64,000 nucleotides of DNA from Plantago elongata. Lineage: Eukaryota > Streptophyta > Magnoliopsida > Lamiales > Plantaginaceae. The notes under the pieces were generated by a model, which saw nothing but the letters and a program-made list of their open reading frames with translations, had not been told where the DNA came from and ran no database searches. The stretch lies in contig JAYMSP010000169.1 of assembly GCA_036897095.1 (NCBI GenBank), forward strand, positions 1 to 64,000, in the 5' to 3' direction. Below are positions 39,801-54,843 of the stretch, piece by piece (position 1 is the first letter of the stretch; every line of letters begins with the position of its first letter). The translations under genes and the position numbers were made by a program.

Positions 39801-40837
39801 CAAGATTTATTTGTGGCGCGGGTATTTTAGCCGAAGCAGGGCCATATAATGCTGCCTTCACAATATCAGGTGTTAATTCACGCTTGCTTTGAGCCACTGT
39901 AACAAGCTTGAGAGCATTATAGAATTCTTGCCGGCTGAGATAGCCAATCTGATTCTGATCAGCATACTTCCATATCTGCAGTAGCAAGAAAGACAATTCA
40001 GTGACCAGATGGGACAAAGCTTCCTTGCCAGAATCAGGCCTATAATTCAAGCCAAAGTGAATTGAAAGTATAAGGAACTGAAAGCATTAGATGTTTTCTC
40101 CTGGATGACTGAAATAATTCATCCCAAATATGTTTTCACGATTGGCTAAAGCAAATATTTCGTCACTACTGTCTGAGAAGCTCAATCTCTATTTCGTCAA
40201 TGAAGAGAGCCTGGAGCTCAATGGCAGCTCTTAAGAAAAAATCCACGACTACCATCTCCAGAGCTCAGTGACAAATTTTTCGAATAGGAGACTATCTAAA
40301 GGGGAAGTCCTCAATGTCCTCTTTCCTTCCAATCTTTCCAGTTTCCACATTGCCATTCACGTCAGGTCAGGCAAAACTAGGCGGACGAAAGGGAAATAAT
40401 ATCAATCACGGTGTAGCTAACATGAAAAATAACTCTCAGATTCACTAAACCTTTTACTCGTCTGCATTGCAGTATGACTAGCTACTTCTACTCACCACGA
40501 AAACCCTCACCCATGCTATCCAACCCAATCACTCGGAATTCAAATAAGCTGATTCAGCGAAATGCCGACTAGTTCAAAGCTAACAGCCAAATCCAAATCC
40601 CATCCAGCATTAATCAAATATGTAAACTAGCAAAAAAACAACTCAGCTACAGAAAAACAAACGTGAACAGAATATAAATGATAAGGAATTAGCCAATTAG
40701 ACCTGAGCAAGCACTGGTTTGGCCAAATTCGATCCTTGGAAGAAGCCGACAGCTTCAGCTCCACTGATTCTCCCATCACGATCCAAATCCGCTCTCTGGA
40801 AAAACGCCTCGAATTGCTCCGATCCTGCACCCGCCAT
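33823..40837 (-). CDS. EH1: EH-domain endocytic protein, AtEH1/Pan1 type (TPLATE complex subunit)
   Basis: AtEH/Pan1 proteins belong to the plant TPLATE complex and act in clathrin-mediated endocytosis and actin-linked autophagy at the plasma membrane. Thirteen exons: 40703-40837, 38802-39975, 38427-38639, 38122-38345, 37512-37586, 37249-37320, 37057-37155, 36169-36240, 35949-36063, 35365-35433, 34970-35261, 34769-34844, 33823-34245; 1012 residues, near the Arabidopsis length. EH domain 1 (residues 1-100) has EF-hand ADLDRDGRISGAEAVGFF and IWKYADQNQIGYLSRQEFYN. A Pro/Gln/Asn-rich linker follows, with repeated NQQF. EH domain 2 has EVDKDRDGKITGLEARNLF and DQDSDSMLSLREFCIALYLM. Coiled-coil exons 5-9 and a Ser/Asp-rich tail with DPFGSTGPF end in NWSSF. 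All phases agree. Confidence 0.95.
34453..34640. repeat. Tandem duplication, about 96-bp unit, in EH1 intron
   Basis: Two units (about 34460 and 34556) share ccaccctaattagagccca / ctaccctaattatagccca, then ggtgacaattgcaa and acgtccagagatttcaa. They lie in the intron between exons 34769-34844 and 33823-34245. Confidence 0.85.
39400..39690 (-). repeat. NQQF-type coding repeats in EH1 linker
   Basis: Irregular copies, roughly 14-22 residues each, built around L/MNQQF or NQQS/Y separated by Pro/Ser/Thr-rich spacers, between the first and second EH domains. A low-complexity linker; length may vary between species. Confidence 0.75.
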
Positions 40838-42440
40838 TTCTCAACCTCTCGATCACTTCATCAAATGACGTCGAAATGACTGGTAGGATCAACGGACGGC
40901 GATAGATTGGGTATAACACCAAGCAGCAGATCTGTGTTTTCCTGTTCAAATTTCACCTCTGCTTGGAATTCGATTCGATTGAGTTTGAATTCCTGTCAGT
41001 AGTACGTTGAGAATAATCGATCGATCTAATCGAGCTACTCTGATGATGTTAATCTGTTCCTTTTTCCCGTCTGAGTAAGGTGACAGCGATATTCAGCGGT
41101 TTGACTGATAACCGAACATTTCACTCCGGTCGACTCGGGAATTACGAATAATTACAATTGTTTGGATAGCAATTAAAATAAAAAAAATCATATTACAATA
41201 TAAATTTAAAACCAAATTAACGTTGCTACGATATAATATGGGGTTGCCAAACATTTAGTGACTGTTTTGTATGTAATTTGAATTGGTAAATTCAATTTAA
41301 ATTGTCTATTTGTACATAAAATATACAATTTGAATTGAATTTTACAAATTCAAATTGCATGCCACCCAAACCCTTATACTCTTGTAGTGGTCACGGATAA
41401 ATTAAGTAGATATTGATTCTTGCAATTTGGTCATGCAGTTAAACTGACAAAGTTGAAACTATGTGGTTACAATCGTGACTGACGGGTCTTTTTTTGGCCC
41501 GTAAGTGTTGGTTGCAGTTTTCGTTGTTAATCCACGATTTTGGCCAAATCAATCTGACGGTTTTGGCCCCGCAACCTGCCTATCACCATAACCATACGGG
41601 TCTACTTACGGGCTCATTTGTAGTGACGACCCATGTGAAATAAATCTTGAAAGTGGTTCCACATTGGGTTTAATGGACCTTTTATGTACTTCGTAAATAA
41701 ATTGTGGCCGTTAATTCATAACCAGGTGTGTGCCACGTCGTTCTGTAGTTCATCAGCGTTGAAGAACGTGCAACAGTGACAAGATCATCCATCCTTATCC
41801 AGGTGTTTATATATCACGGGGGCGGGATGTTGGGTGAGTGTACTTGCTGACATAGTGTTAGGGTTGTGGTGCAATCTTACGATGACGATAGCATCAACCT
41901 TATAATTTGCTCCATTAATCCCAAATTCAAACTCCGTGCTCCACCATAAGATGTTCAAGCTTTCTCCAGGGTACGTTTGACATGGTAATAAAGTAATAAT
42001 TCCCTAATAGTCTAGCCTAGTGTTATTTGGTATCAACTAGTGTATGCACTTTCATGTTTTATTTTAATTATTTTTTTTTGTTTGAATCAACTCGTTGCAA
42101 TTTTTGGATGTGGTTGGATGTTGTAGTACTGACCTAAACAAATGAATTGGTAAACTATTGATATTAGTTCATACTCGATTAATCACTATGAATGATATTT
42201 TTTCATAATCAAGTCATAAAGAACACTTTTAATATGTGTTTAAAATATATATTTTGAAAAATAATAATTGGAATGTGATCGTAAAAAGTGCCTGACCTTC
42301 TTAAAGAATGGATAATGTTGCTTGTTGAAAGTTGAGTGGTATGCAATAGTAAAAAGCTGTATCAATTTAAAAAGAACGGATAAATATGATTGTTGATGTA
42401 ATTTTTATACGTTCGTAGTCAATTTCAAGACGGTTGACAT
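40838..42440. other. Spacer between EH1 and FANCJ, with small inverted repeats
   Basis: 40838-41130 is the EH1 leader and promoter, partly pyrimidine-rich. 41278-41362 is an AT-rich foldback (aatttgaattggtaaatt against its inverse). 41470-41640 contains repeated acgggtc/ggcccgta blocks in both orientations. No coding exon is supported. Confidence 0.5.
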
Positions 42441-42504
42441 AAGAAAAGAAAAAAACCAAGTCATGCGAGAATTTGCGTGCCCAAGGAAGACAGCGTATTC
42501 ACCA

Positions 42505-42630
42505 ATGGGCCTTGAATAAAAGCCCAGCGAATGTCCAGTAGCGTGTCCATGACACGATTCTGCTTCAGGCTCACGCTTTTCACCATTTTTTCGAAATCTC
42601 CACCGCGCCAAACTCACTATATCCCGCCAT
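42505..42630 (+). promoter_or_regulatory. FANCJ proximal promoter with site II and E2F-like motifs
   Basis: atgggcc and aagccca (about 42506-42530) are site II elements. gcgccaaa at 42605-42612 is a perfect inverse TTTGGCGC E2F site, and atcccgcca at 42621-42629 is E2F-like. This fits an S-phase DNA repair gene. Confidence 0.55.
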
Positions 42631-42692
42631 TTCTACTCTAAACAAACGAAGCAAAACCCCCAAAATTCACCAATTTCCAGATCAATCGCAGA

Positions 42693-45600
42693 ATGGAGGA
42701 ATATTCATCAAAACCTAACCCCAAGTTCATACCCAACGACCCTAATGCGAAGAACTCACTCCATATCGGAGGAATCAAGGTCGAGTTCCCGTTCAAGCCG
42801 TATGGCACTCAGCTCTCCTTCATGAATCGGGTCATTTCTACGCTCGATCGGTCTCAGAGTGAAGGTCACTGTCACGCGCTGCTTGAATCGCCTACCGGAA
42901 CTGGAAAATCGCTATCGCTCCTTTGCTCGGCTCTTGCGTGGCAGCAGAATCAGAAATTGAAGAATATTAGGTTGAATTTGTCGCATTCTAGCTCGAAGGC
43001 GGTCGCTGATCCGATCAATCATGGTGGAGGTTTCGTTCCGGAAACTCAGCCTTCAGGTATGGACTATAGGAATTTAGTGGAAATTTAGAGACATCTGGTC
43101 CATGAGGACGTTTTTTTCTGTCATTGGGTTTGCTTTGCCTTGCTTTGTGTATAATATAACAGTGCTAAGAATGAGTTTGTTGTTCCCGTGCGTTACTGAA
43201 GTTTTGATTTCGCTAGTTACAACTTTATGTGTTGGTTTAGACATCCCTCACATGATATAGAAGCAGTTTGTGTTGCTATTTTTTTAAATTTATCTGGTGT
43301 GGCTTGTGGTTTACGGATGCAATTATGGAGTGATATGGTTTACAATATGCTCAATGTTGCATTCTTGCATATGGGGATATAGCCTGTTTAACACACCATA
43401 TCGCCTACATTTTCAATTGCACCGTTTAAAATTTACGCGTGGCAATAAGCCAATAATATGTCAATCTTTCTTATGTGTTTGTTAATTTAGGAAACCGGGC
43501 AACAGCTCCACCTGCCACTGGTAATGGCAAAAAGGAAAAGCAAAGAATGGCTCCCACCATATTTTATTCTACGTGAGTGTCAGTTCCTTAACGAACTATC
43601 TTACATTTCTTGCCACAAAGATGGGGGTCTCACTTAATTTACTCTTTCAAAATCATGACACCATATATTTGTATATCAGGAGAACGCATGCACAAATCAC
43701 TCAGGTTGTCAGGGAGTACAGGAAAACAACTTATAGGGTCCCTATGTCAATCTTGGTACGTTTACTAGAATATTACTTTTTCTCAGATTTTTCTCTCAAG
43801 TGTATAAACCACCTTAAGTGTAGGTGCAGTCACTATTTTTCTCTCACTTTTACTTGGTCTGCTACATAACTAGACTCCATTCCTTATTGCTGACGCTCCT
43901 GAATATAGTGCTTCACTGGTAGTTTTTTTAAACAACCTACCTTTTGTCCTTTCAGGGATCAAGGAAACATTACTGTACAAGTCCACACTTACGGGGGTTG
44001 GATAATGTTGATGAACAATGGTTATATACCCTTCCTTGACACTTAAACTACTTTGAGTTTTTTGCTTTTCTGACAGTTCGATGTCAAAATTTCAGCAAAT
44101 TGCTTCTGAAGAACACAGAAGATGCCTGTCCCGAATTTAAGTGAGCCTCTTTCTCTTTCTTTTTCTTTTTGCTTGTTTGAGGCACATTTAATTTCAACGC
44201 TCTCACATAATGTTTTCCCCTGCAGAAATGTTCATAAAGTCAAAGGTCATTCATCTCTACAAAAAGGAGGCCGTCATGAGGTTCACGATATTGAAGACCT
44301 TGTCAATATTGGACACATGGTTAAAGGTCCCGTGTCTTCCACTCTTTCTTGTTGCTGTTTCTAATTTTTTCTTTGCATTTAGCCAAGTCTCAAAACTAAC
44401 TCTTCGAATATTAGGTTGTTCGTACTTCGCAGCACGCTCTATGGCGCAAGAGGCAGAATTGGTTTTCTGCCCGTATAACTACATAATCAATCCCATGATT
44501 CGAAATGCAATGGAAGTTGATATTAATAAGAGTATAATCATTTTTGACGAAGCTCAGTACGTTTCTCACCTTGTTAACTGTCAATATACATATGAAACTT
44601 ATCCAAATACCTCTCTCTCCCTCTCCCTCTCCCTTTAATTTTGTTTGTTTCTTTTTCTAAATTTCATTTAATAAATTGATCCAGCAATATAGAAGATATA
44701 ACCCGTGATGCTGGTAGTGTTGATCTTGAAGAAGATGCTTTGGCCTGTAAGTGCGAGCCAGCACAATTGTTTCCTTCTCTGTTGACATGTTTAATTAGCT
44801 CACTGTGCTTGTATGTTTTGTAAGATTTGCATACAGAACTTACCAATTTGGCTCTCATGAATGATATGACCTACCAGCCTTTGTATGACATGATACAGGT
44901 GCTGACATTTGTCTCTAACTTCAGACTTCTTTGCTGAAATTTGCACATAACTATTCCTAAAATCTTGCATTTTATGCAGGATATCTTGAGCTGGATAGAC
45001 AGGAGAAAGAATAACTTAGTTAAGCGTGAATCCCAACGTTACTTTCAGTGGTTAGTCATTTATGATACAGTAACTTGATATGGTTAAAATCTAACCTGTC
45101 ACTATTCACTCCATGCGCTATGAACTTGAAGCCGTACATTTTTCTGGACACTAAAAAAGAGAGGCCAGGCCATGTTGCTATGAGACCTCTCGTTAGTTGT
45201 ACTTGTTACCTATATCATTCGTTTCATTGTTTTGATTTGTTTGCAACTAACTCCGTTACAGTTGGACTGGCAATAAGGCTTTAAAAGAGCTGCAAGAAGC
45301 TAATATATCCCTGCAGAGTTTCCCAGCATTGCAGGAATGTGCCAAAAAGGTAGTTCATTGAAACTAACTCCTTGTACCTTTTGATTACTTCTCTGATCAT
45401 TGTCTTCATGAATATTCGAGACACGTGTCTGGAGGAATTGTGACTTCGACAATGAGCTATTCATAGACATTTTCTAAGAATTTCCTATTTTTGCCTCTAA
45501 TGTTCGTTATTATGATGCTGCTTCATCCATAGGCAATTCGTGCTGCTGCAGAAGCTGAACCTGATGTTGCTATTTTAACTGGGATGGCAGCAAATACACT

Positions 45601-48600
45601 AGAAGGTCTATAATATCCTTCTCATATCCTGCACGTGTTTACTTAATATTGATGCTGAAATCGGTTTTATGATCTTCTTGAAGGGCTATTTTCCTCACTC
45701 AGTTACTTCTTCTCTGAAAATGGCCTGCATGCGAACGACTATGAACTTGCACTGCAACGATTACCCAAGAAAGATGACGGTAATGATTTATGACTAATTC
45801 TGTATTTTTCAGTGATCAAGTTATTAATCCCTTGTGTGAGCTATTGAAATGTAATGAAATTGGTAACATGAGTCTCTTATGCACGGATTGGTTACATTTG
45901 CAGTCCAACTGCACGTGTTCTTTTTAAATTGCATTGTTTGATGTAATTCTGAAATACATGACCCACCTCATGTATTTGCGTGTCAACTAATGAATTTGGC
46001 AACGCAGTCCAGTACTTTAGCAGGCTTCACGGCTGAAAAGGTTGCTTGGTGCATGCTACTTATCACTGCATTTAGATGCAGTGAACTTTAATATCGTCCT
46101 GTTTTCACCATGCAGAAATTCTCAAATCTATCTGCTTAAATCCTTTTGAAGTTCCACATGGTGATAAAATATAATGAAGGAAAATGGTGTAGAGTTAATA
46201 GTTACAGGAGAACCATGTCTGCACTGTGCAGCCTATTGCTGAAACCACTGAGGTTCATTATCGTTGAATATATGAGCGTGATTTCAGTCTTGAGCAACCA
46301 TCACAGGACATATGAGTACTCTAGCAGAAGTATATAAACTACCGACTATTTCAGTTAGAATTGATGATTTTTTGGACAAGGAACGTTGCCTGTTTCAGCT
46401 CTTATATTTGTGAAACAAAAGGTTATTGTGATAATTGAGTATGCTGTCTTACAGGTGGCTGGACTAACACATTTAGCTTGTGGTGCTTAAATCCATCAGT
46501 TGTTTTCAAGGACATTGCCGAAGCTTCTCAATCCGTGATTCTGACATCTGGGTAAATATAGTTCTATTAAGGATATTCTAGCGGACAATTCCCTTTTTAT
46601 TGTCAATGCTCCTAGCACGGTTGTTTGTAGATTGTTGTGGCCTTGTGATCTATGCAACCCATTCAGTTCTCATGAGGTCAAGTGGTCCACAGATGGAGAC
46701 TGAAGGGCATTATCTTCTTGATTATTGACACTCCACAAGTCACCTAGAATCATACTATATGTTACTCATTAGTTTGAAAAGCAGGCTTTGGGATTGACAA
46801 CTCTTTTTCACAAGCAACTTTTTCACACTGTCACACATACATGCAGTTTGTTTTTGCATTGGCCTCAGTTTTAACACATTATCTTGTATCCTTATACCAC
46901 AGGACCTTGTCACCTTTGAATACTTTCTCATCTGAACTTGGCATTCAGTTTGGCTCTTGTTTGGAGGCTCCACATGTCATAGATGTCGATTCACAGGTAA
47001 AACGTGATTCTGGGTTTTGATGAATTTGTTTTTGTTTAGCCAATCTGAATGCTGATAAGAACCTGTGATAGGTGTGGGCTGCTGCAATTGCCAATGGTCC
47101 TGGTAGCTGCCCACTGAACGCAAGCTTCAAGACTTCGGATGAATCATCTTTCCAGGTACTAGCCTCGTTTTACAATTATCTGTTAAAATCATAAGACACT
47201 TTGTCCTGGATCTGCTGAAAAAATTACTTTACTTTCGAAAAGGATTCAGTAGGAAAATCCTTGGAAGATATATGCTTGGCTGTCCCAGGGGGGTGCCTGG
47301 TATTCTTTCCTAGCTACAAGCTGCTGGATAAAGTCAGTACTCGCTGGAAGGAAACCGGTCAATGGTCTCGATTAAATGCTCGCAAAACTCTCTTTGTTGG
47401 TAATTACAAAATTTAAGTTTTGTATATATCTTATAAACCTTTTACCCTGAATTTTTATACATTGATTGATTCATGCTTTATTGATCTCAAATTTACTATT
47501 TCGGTCAAAATTTTCTGTCAGAGCCAAGAGGAAGCAGCCAGGACAATTTTGAGCCTGTTTTAAAGGGTTACTATAACTCAATACTTGGAAGAAAGAAACT
47601 GAACAAAAGGTTAGGAATGAAACATGGCAAGAAGGTGGAACCCCCTAAAGGTAATACGAAAGAAGGTGCAGCTTTTCTTGCTGTTTGTCGAGGCAAGGTA
47701 TTGAAGTTATCCTTGTTTCTCATTGTTTTCTGCATCCATATCAGGAATTGGAATGTTAAATTTGTACCTTCTGATCTGTCATGCGTCACTTGTAATGGGG
47801 AATTTTGCATGTCCCTATATAATTCCAATATACTTGAGATTGAATTATGATAAAGATAATGCTACTTCTGTCTGCTGATGGGGATGGTGATGATATTAGT
47901 AAGTACTAATAATCATATTGAAGGATAAAAGTAACCATAATAATTATATTAAAGGATAAAAGTAACCATAATAATGATAACTACATGAGTTAAATGTACA
48001 TGGGCAGTGAAATCTGTACATTGCTCACAACTCTAAAACCTAAATTGACATTCAGTTGCAAATGGGGGTAAGCTAGTTAGTTAGTACATAGTAAATACAA
48101 TGACCATTGGAAGTGAATGTCTGAGGGGTGATTAATAAACATGTTGCTCAACCTAGTTGATATGCCTTGAACAAAGATCATCCTGCTTTTCAACCCCTTC
48201 CAATATGTGCAGCGTCTCCAATTAATGTATGAGCTTCTTAAGTCTCAACTTATTGATTTACAATTCACATTGAATTTGATGTTTGCAGGTATCTGAAGGG
48301 ATGGACTTCTCGGATGATAATGCTAGAGCTGTTGTATCCTTCTGGATTTTATTTGCAAAGAGATATAATCTTCTCACTAATACCACCATAAAGTTCCTCT
48401 ATGGGTCATATTTTTAAATGTTAAATGGTTTAAGTGTGTTTACTTTTTTTCTTTCTTTTTCACCAGACATCTGTTATTATGAGTCCAAATTCCTCGGGCA
48501 AATTGTGAGGATTTTCATGCTCCTTTTTGTAAACCTTGAGCAATTTGTTTAAAACTTGTTTAAAGAAACTTATACTTAAACAAATAATCTCTATCAAATG

Positions 48601-51600
48601 TTATTCCTTAACTGTCTCAGGTGATAGTCGGGATTCCATTCCCAAACATGTAAGATAGTTCTTGTTTTAACACTTTCTATGGTTATCTTTGCTTCTTGCT
48701 CTAATTCTTTTCACTGACCACCCCAGGTATGATACTAAAGTTGCTCAAAAGAAGAAGTTCAACGATATCCACGAGTCATCAAAGAAGCTACTAAGTGGGA
48801 ATGATTGGTACTGTCAGCAAGCATTCAGGGCCCTTAATCAGGCTGCAGGTAAGTGATGGCAAATACCTCTCATAACTTTGTAATTCTGACTCTATTAATT
48901 AGTTAATGCTACACACGGGCAGACATAGGGAGTATTTTTCAAGTTAAGAATATTTCAATCTTAAAATTATAGCATTTTGCCCCACCATTGAAATGGTTGG
49001 TTTTCTAATTTGTTTCCTTCCTCTCCTTTTCTTTTTCTTATTGTTTTTCAACTAAAGGTAGCCTGCTCTCCTTCGGTTTCTAGTCGGATAATTCATAACT
49101 ACTCGGTCGCCCCATTGTGTAGGACACTTAAACAATAATTTTCCTAGCCACCAAGAGAGAGAGAGGGGTTCCAACCAGGTTCATTCAGGCCGGGATAACC
49201 ACCGCCCAATATCAAGTCTATAATGTAGTTTCTAGTAGGAACTGCAATTTATATAGATATATATGCCAAGTAATAAAAATATATCAAGGAGGCATCCAAT
49301 CAAGCTACTCTAATTTATTTCCTTCCTTGAATATGAAACACTTGGGTGTTTTTAACATTGAATCTGGTCAACGGAATTTACTGTTAAGACCAAGAGCTCT
49401 TGTCTTTATACATTGATTAAAACTGGGCATTAGCTTAGCTTTAGCTATGTATTTGTATAACTGACAATTGACATATCCCTTAGCCACTTTATTCTTCCAT
49501 CTTTACACTGAAAGGCCAAGCTGAAGTTTGTTTCCTGCATAATCTATATGATGGAGAGTTAATGAAGTAAATACTATGATCTTACAACTAACACATAAAC
49601 TCCCATGCCCCGTACTAAATGCCTCAGTTTCTATTTTTGGAAGTTTGTCACTCATGGTACTTAATATATTTCCACAAACTTCTCGTTACTAATAATTTTA
49701 ATATTCTATATTCAAACAATTAAGAACTTCATTTTTCTTTGTTTATTTTTTTTCCTGTACCTTTAATAATTTACACTCCTTCAACATTACTATTAAACTC
49801 CGTGCCTTGAACCCAATGAGACATTTTGTCCTTGACGGAGGGAGTATAACTAATTAAACTATTTATGGATAACTTTGGCCAGTGAAAGTAATAGGTGATC
49901 TTAATTGTTATGGAATTCTGTGAGATATATTATGTCATATACACTACTCTACATGTTGTAGGCCGATGCATACGACACAGATTTGATTATGGAGCTGTCA
50001 TTTTCTTAGGTACGTGTTCCATCTCTTTCATTAAGGTCAAGGACAAGTTACCGATTGCTGAACTCTGTGTGTGTGTGTGCGTGTGTATTTGTTCTTCACA
50101 TTCAAAATTACAGCAGCGGATGATTCTTCACTATCATTTGTGTTTTATAATAATGTTTTTCTACAGTAGGTCTTGAAGTTGATAATTGGCAGGAGTCTCT
50201 TCTAATACAAGTACTTAATAAATATATGAAGCTATTAAAATAATATTATGTTTTAGCAAGGATTCTCATGTGAAATTTGAGGTGTCTTCTGCAGTTAGAT
50301 TGAAGCTATCTTGTGTGTTTGTATGTTTCCAAGACCAATTAGCTTAAACTGAGTCCGTTTCACCATACAGATGAGCGCTTCCACAAAGATAGAAACAGAA
50401 CATACATTTCGAAGTGGTTACGCAAGTCGATTAGGCTGTATGATTGCTTTGAGGAATCAATGGAGAGTTTGAAATCATTTTTCAAAGATGTGAAGGTAAG
50501 GAGTCAGACTTTGATATTTAAGCGAGCGAAATGAACTCTATATTGGCATTTCTGTTAATTTTCTGCATATGCAGGAACGTGTTGATAAGGCAGCAAAAGC
50601 AGCAGCAATGGGTGATGTTGATCGTAGGTTTGTCGAAACTCAGGATAATAGAAGTGGGTCAATGCAAAAAATTCTAAAGGTCCCAAAAGCAAGTCGTCAA
50701 CAAAAAGTTTCTGAATTAACGCAGTCTCCAAATTTTATTGGAAAATACAATTCTTTCACCACTCATGCAGTTACTGAAGTTGTGCAACTAGATGATGACA
50801 ATAATACTACCACCACACACCGTGAGTACATTGACCTAGAATGTGATTCTAAAATAGACTCGAGGTAATTTGAAGGTTTTCATTTGGCTCTCCTACAATT
50901 AGAAATGTTAATTCACCCGAATTTGATTGCAACTTCTTCCTTTTTGCTAGTTTAATTACTCGAAAAGTTCATGCAACTGACTGCATTTATAACTCTATAT
51001 TATGTTTCTGTCTTGAACAAGCTGCTACCGTCACCATGTGTAGAAAACTTGTCTCCTCAACTTCATGATTCTTGCAAGCTGACCTTTCGGCATATATATA
51101 TTGTCTGTATGCAGGTGTTGCGCGACACCATCGGTGTCATTACCCCTTGATGATTTCGAGCTTACTGTGGTTAAAGAAACACCTGGTATGAGTATGAGTT
51201 TTAAGAGTCCCGTAAGTACTTCCAAAATCTTCCCAAAGGACGGTGACTCAAGTCCAATAATGAATCTTCCCTCTACGTCACAGCAGACGTCCTCTTTTCA
51301 TCCAACACCTATCCTAAGTTCACTTGCTGACCAGTTTAAAATTATGCGTTCAGAATTTACCACTACTGATAGAGGCGTAACCACTGATACAAACTTCATA
51401 GCATCTGTGGCAGAGTCCAGGAGTGTCAATTCCCATGATTGGAAAAGGAGAAAAGTCCTTTCACCAACCAGTCCTGTTTGTGCTCTTAGAACCCCAGTCC
51501 AAATTCCCGACAGCCACAGCTCTTTAGCAAGCTCAATAACAGCCTCAGATGCAAACCACATGGCTGAGGAGATGAATCATTCTGGAAAATTCAACAAACT

Positions 51601-53065
51601 CAGACCTTCATGTTCACCAAGTGATTCGGATGGATCAGATGAGCCTGCTGGCCTTAATATGGATGAACGGCTGAAAATTTTCTGCTCACGCTGCAGATAT
51701 CCACTGGGTCTTCCTGAAAATGAATTATATGTTTTGTCCTCAACTTTATCATTGTCAAAGGTTCATTTGACTTCTCTATGGAAGGAAACATCAGAAATTG
51801 TAGGTTCAAGTATAACAAGTGTGGATATTTTGGCATCTGATATGGGGTCAGTTGATAACCATCTGTGTCGAACAGCTCACCCAGGAATTTCCGGACAAGG
51901 GATTTGGTGCAAAGAAGATGGGTGTGTGTTTAACTCAATTTTTTGTCCCTTCTGTGCTGGCCCAGACAATTGCCTTGGTGTTGAGGTCTTGGCCACTGAT
52001 GCTTCAAACATTAAGTTTCAAAACAAGGTTAGGGTCATCACTCTGTTGAAATCAAAATCATGTTCTAATGCTTTGAGTCAACTCTCATTTGTTTAGTTGT
52101 GCAGATCCTTTTTTTTCGTGATCGACTGGAGGTTGAGAATTCTGAACCAATAAGTTTGGAGGTAAATTTTCTCTCAAGTCAGATGAAAAAAATGATTAGC
52201 TAGTGAGTTTGCATGTATAAATATTCTAAATTGTCTGCTGCTGTGGTGATTTGTAGTTCTCTAAAGAAAAACAAAATTGCATATGGAATTTGCTATTTGC
52301 TTCACTGAGAATACAGTTTCCTGGCTGGGACTGCCATAATTTTTGGTTCTCATAGTTTAAACCATAATCTTATCCGACCAGAGTTCTGTGATTCTGTTAT
52401 TCGTGTGCTTTTTCCTCTATGAACTTTTATGTTGCCAATAAAACTGCAGACTGTATCCCATCATGGCGACTCTGGTATGTTTCAAAATGGAAGTTTAAGC
52501 AGGACCGATAAGTTTACTCACGCATCACCTACCCAAGATAATCTGAACTTGAACCTGCTGAAAAATGCAAGTTCAAGTAAAACAGATAAGTCCGCATGCA
52601 CATCGCCTGCTCAAGATAATGGTGGCTCTAGCATGCTGATAAACGGAAGTTTATGTATTGCCAAAAAGTTTGCACACACTTCATCTGATCAGTGTTATGG
52701 CAACTCAAGCATATTGGAAGGTGCAAATTATAGTAACATTGAGAAATCAGCATATACTCCACCCACTCGAGACCATGGCAACTCAACCATGTCGAAAGAT
52801 GCTAAGTTTAGTCAAATTGATAAATTTGCTTACACACCACCTGCTCAAGCTAATGGGGATTCAGACAGGCTGAAAAATGCAAGTTTGAGTAAAATCGAAA
52901 GATTTGCATACTCTCCACCTGCCCAAGATTCAACGGGCTGGAGGAACCCAAAATCAAAGGTAATAACTTGAATGCTTACACTTCCCTTGCTGCTATACTC
53001 TCCGACTCCCGTGAAGTTAATGCTGTTTGATAATCTTGCAGATGAAACTTCCAAAGAAGGGATAG
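42693..53065 (+). CDS. FANCJ: FANCJ/BRIP1-type Fe-S DNA helicase
   Basis: A 5'-3' superfamily 2 helicase acting in crosslink repair and homologous recombination. About 28 exons, first 42693-43056, large ones 50575-50864, 51115-52027 and 52450-52959, last 53042-53065; near 1370 residues. Walker [16 protein letters not shown]; Fe-S cysteines in SRKHYC, CQNF, DACPEF and [12 protein letters not shown] split by an intron (44556/44685); [20 protein letters not shown]; motif [26 protein letters not shown]; motif [23 protein letters not shown] plant C-terminal extension has a Cys-rich module ([20 protein letters not shown]) and a six-unit repeat, ending KLPKKG. All exon phases agree except at one junction: exon 43956-44020 joins in frame only at 44084, where no AG acceptor exists (see findings). 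It is otherwise intact. Confidence 0.92.
47897..47976. repeat. 33-bp tandem repeat in a FANCJ intron
   Basis: Two-plus copies of a unit containing aaaggataaaagtaaccata, within the intron between exons 47522-47697 and 48289-48333. Confidence 0.85.
50065..50090. repeat. (GT)n tract in a FANCJ intron
   Basis: Imperfect GT dinucleotide run with one interruption, in the intron after exon 49962-50009. Confidence 0.85.
52474..52945 (+). repeat. Six-unit coding tandem repeat in FANCJ C-terminus
   Basis: Units of about 26-27 residues follow the pattern x-N-A/G-S-L-S-K[16 protein letters not shown]. Clear examples are [40 protein letters not shown] and [20 protein letters not shown]. The units are diverged from one another, so the array is not brand new. 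Thr/Ser-Pro sites recur in every unit. Confidence 0.9.

Positions 53066-54843
<1,778 letters not shown>

Noticed and set aside
46008-46038. Possible FANCJ mini-exon between 45779 and 46455
   Set aside because: It would introduce a stop in the required frame, while a direct join gives the expected [16 protein letters not shown].
48466-48508. Possible extra FANCJ exon ([12 protein letters not shown])
   Set aside because: Phase allows exons 48289-48333 and 48621-48649 to join directly, matching the family motif [13 protein letters not shown]; the extra piece would break it.
49895-50176. 93-codon frame within FANCJ
   Set aside because: Contains the real exon 49962-50009 but the rest is intron with a GT repeat.
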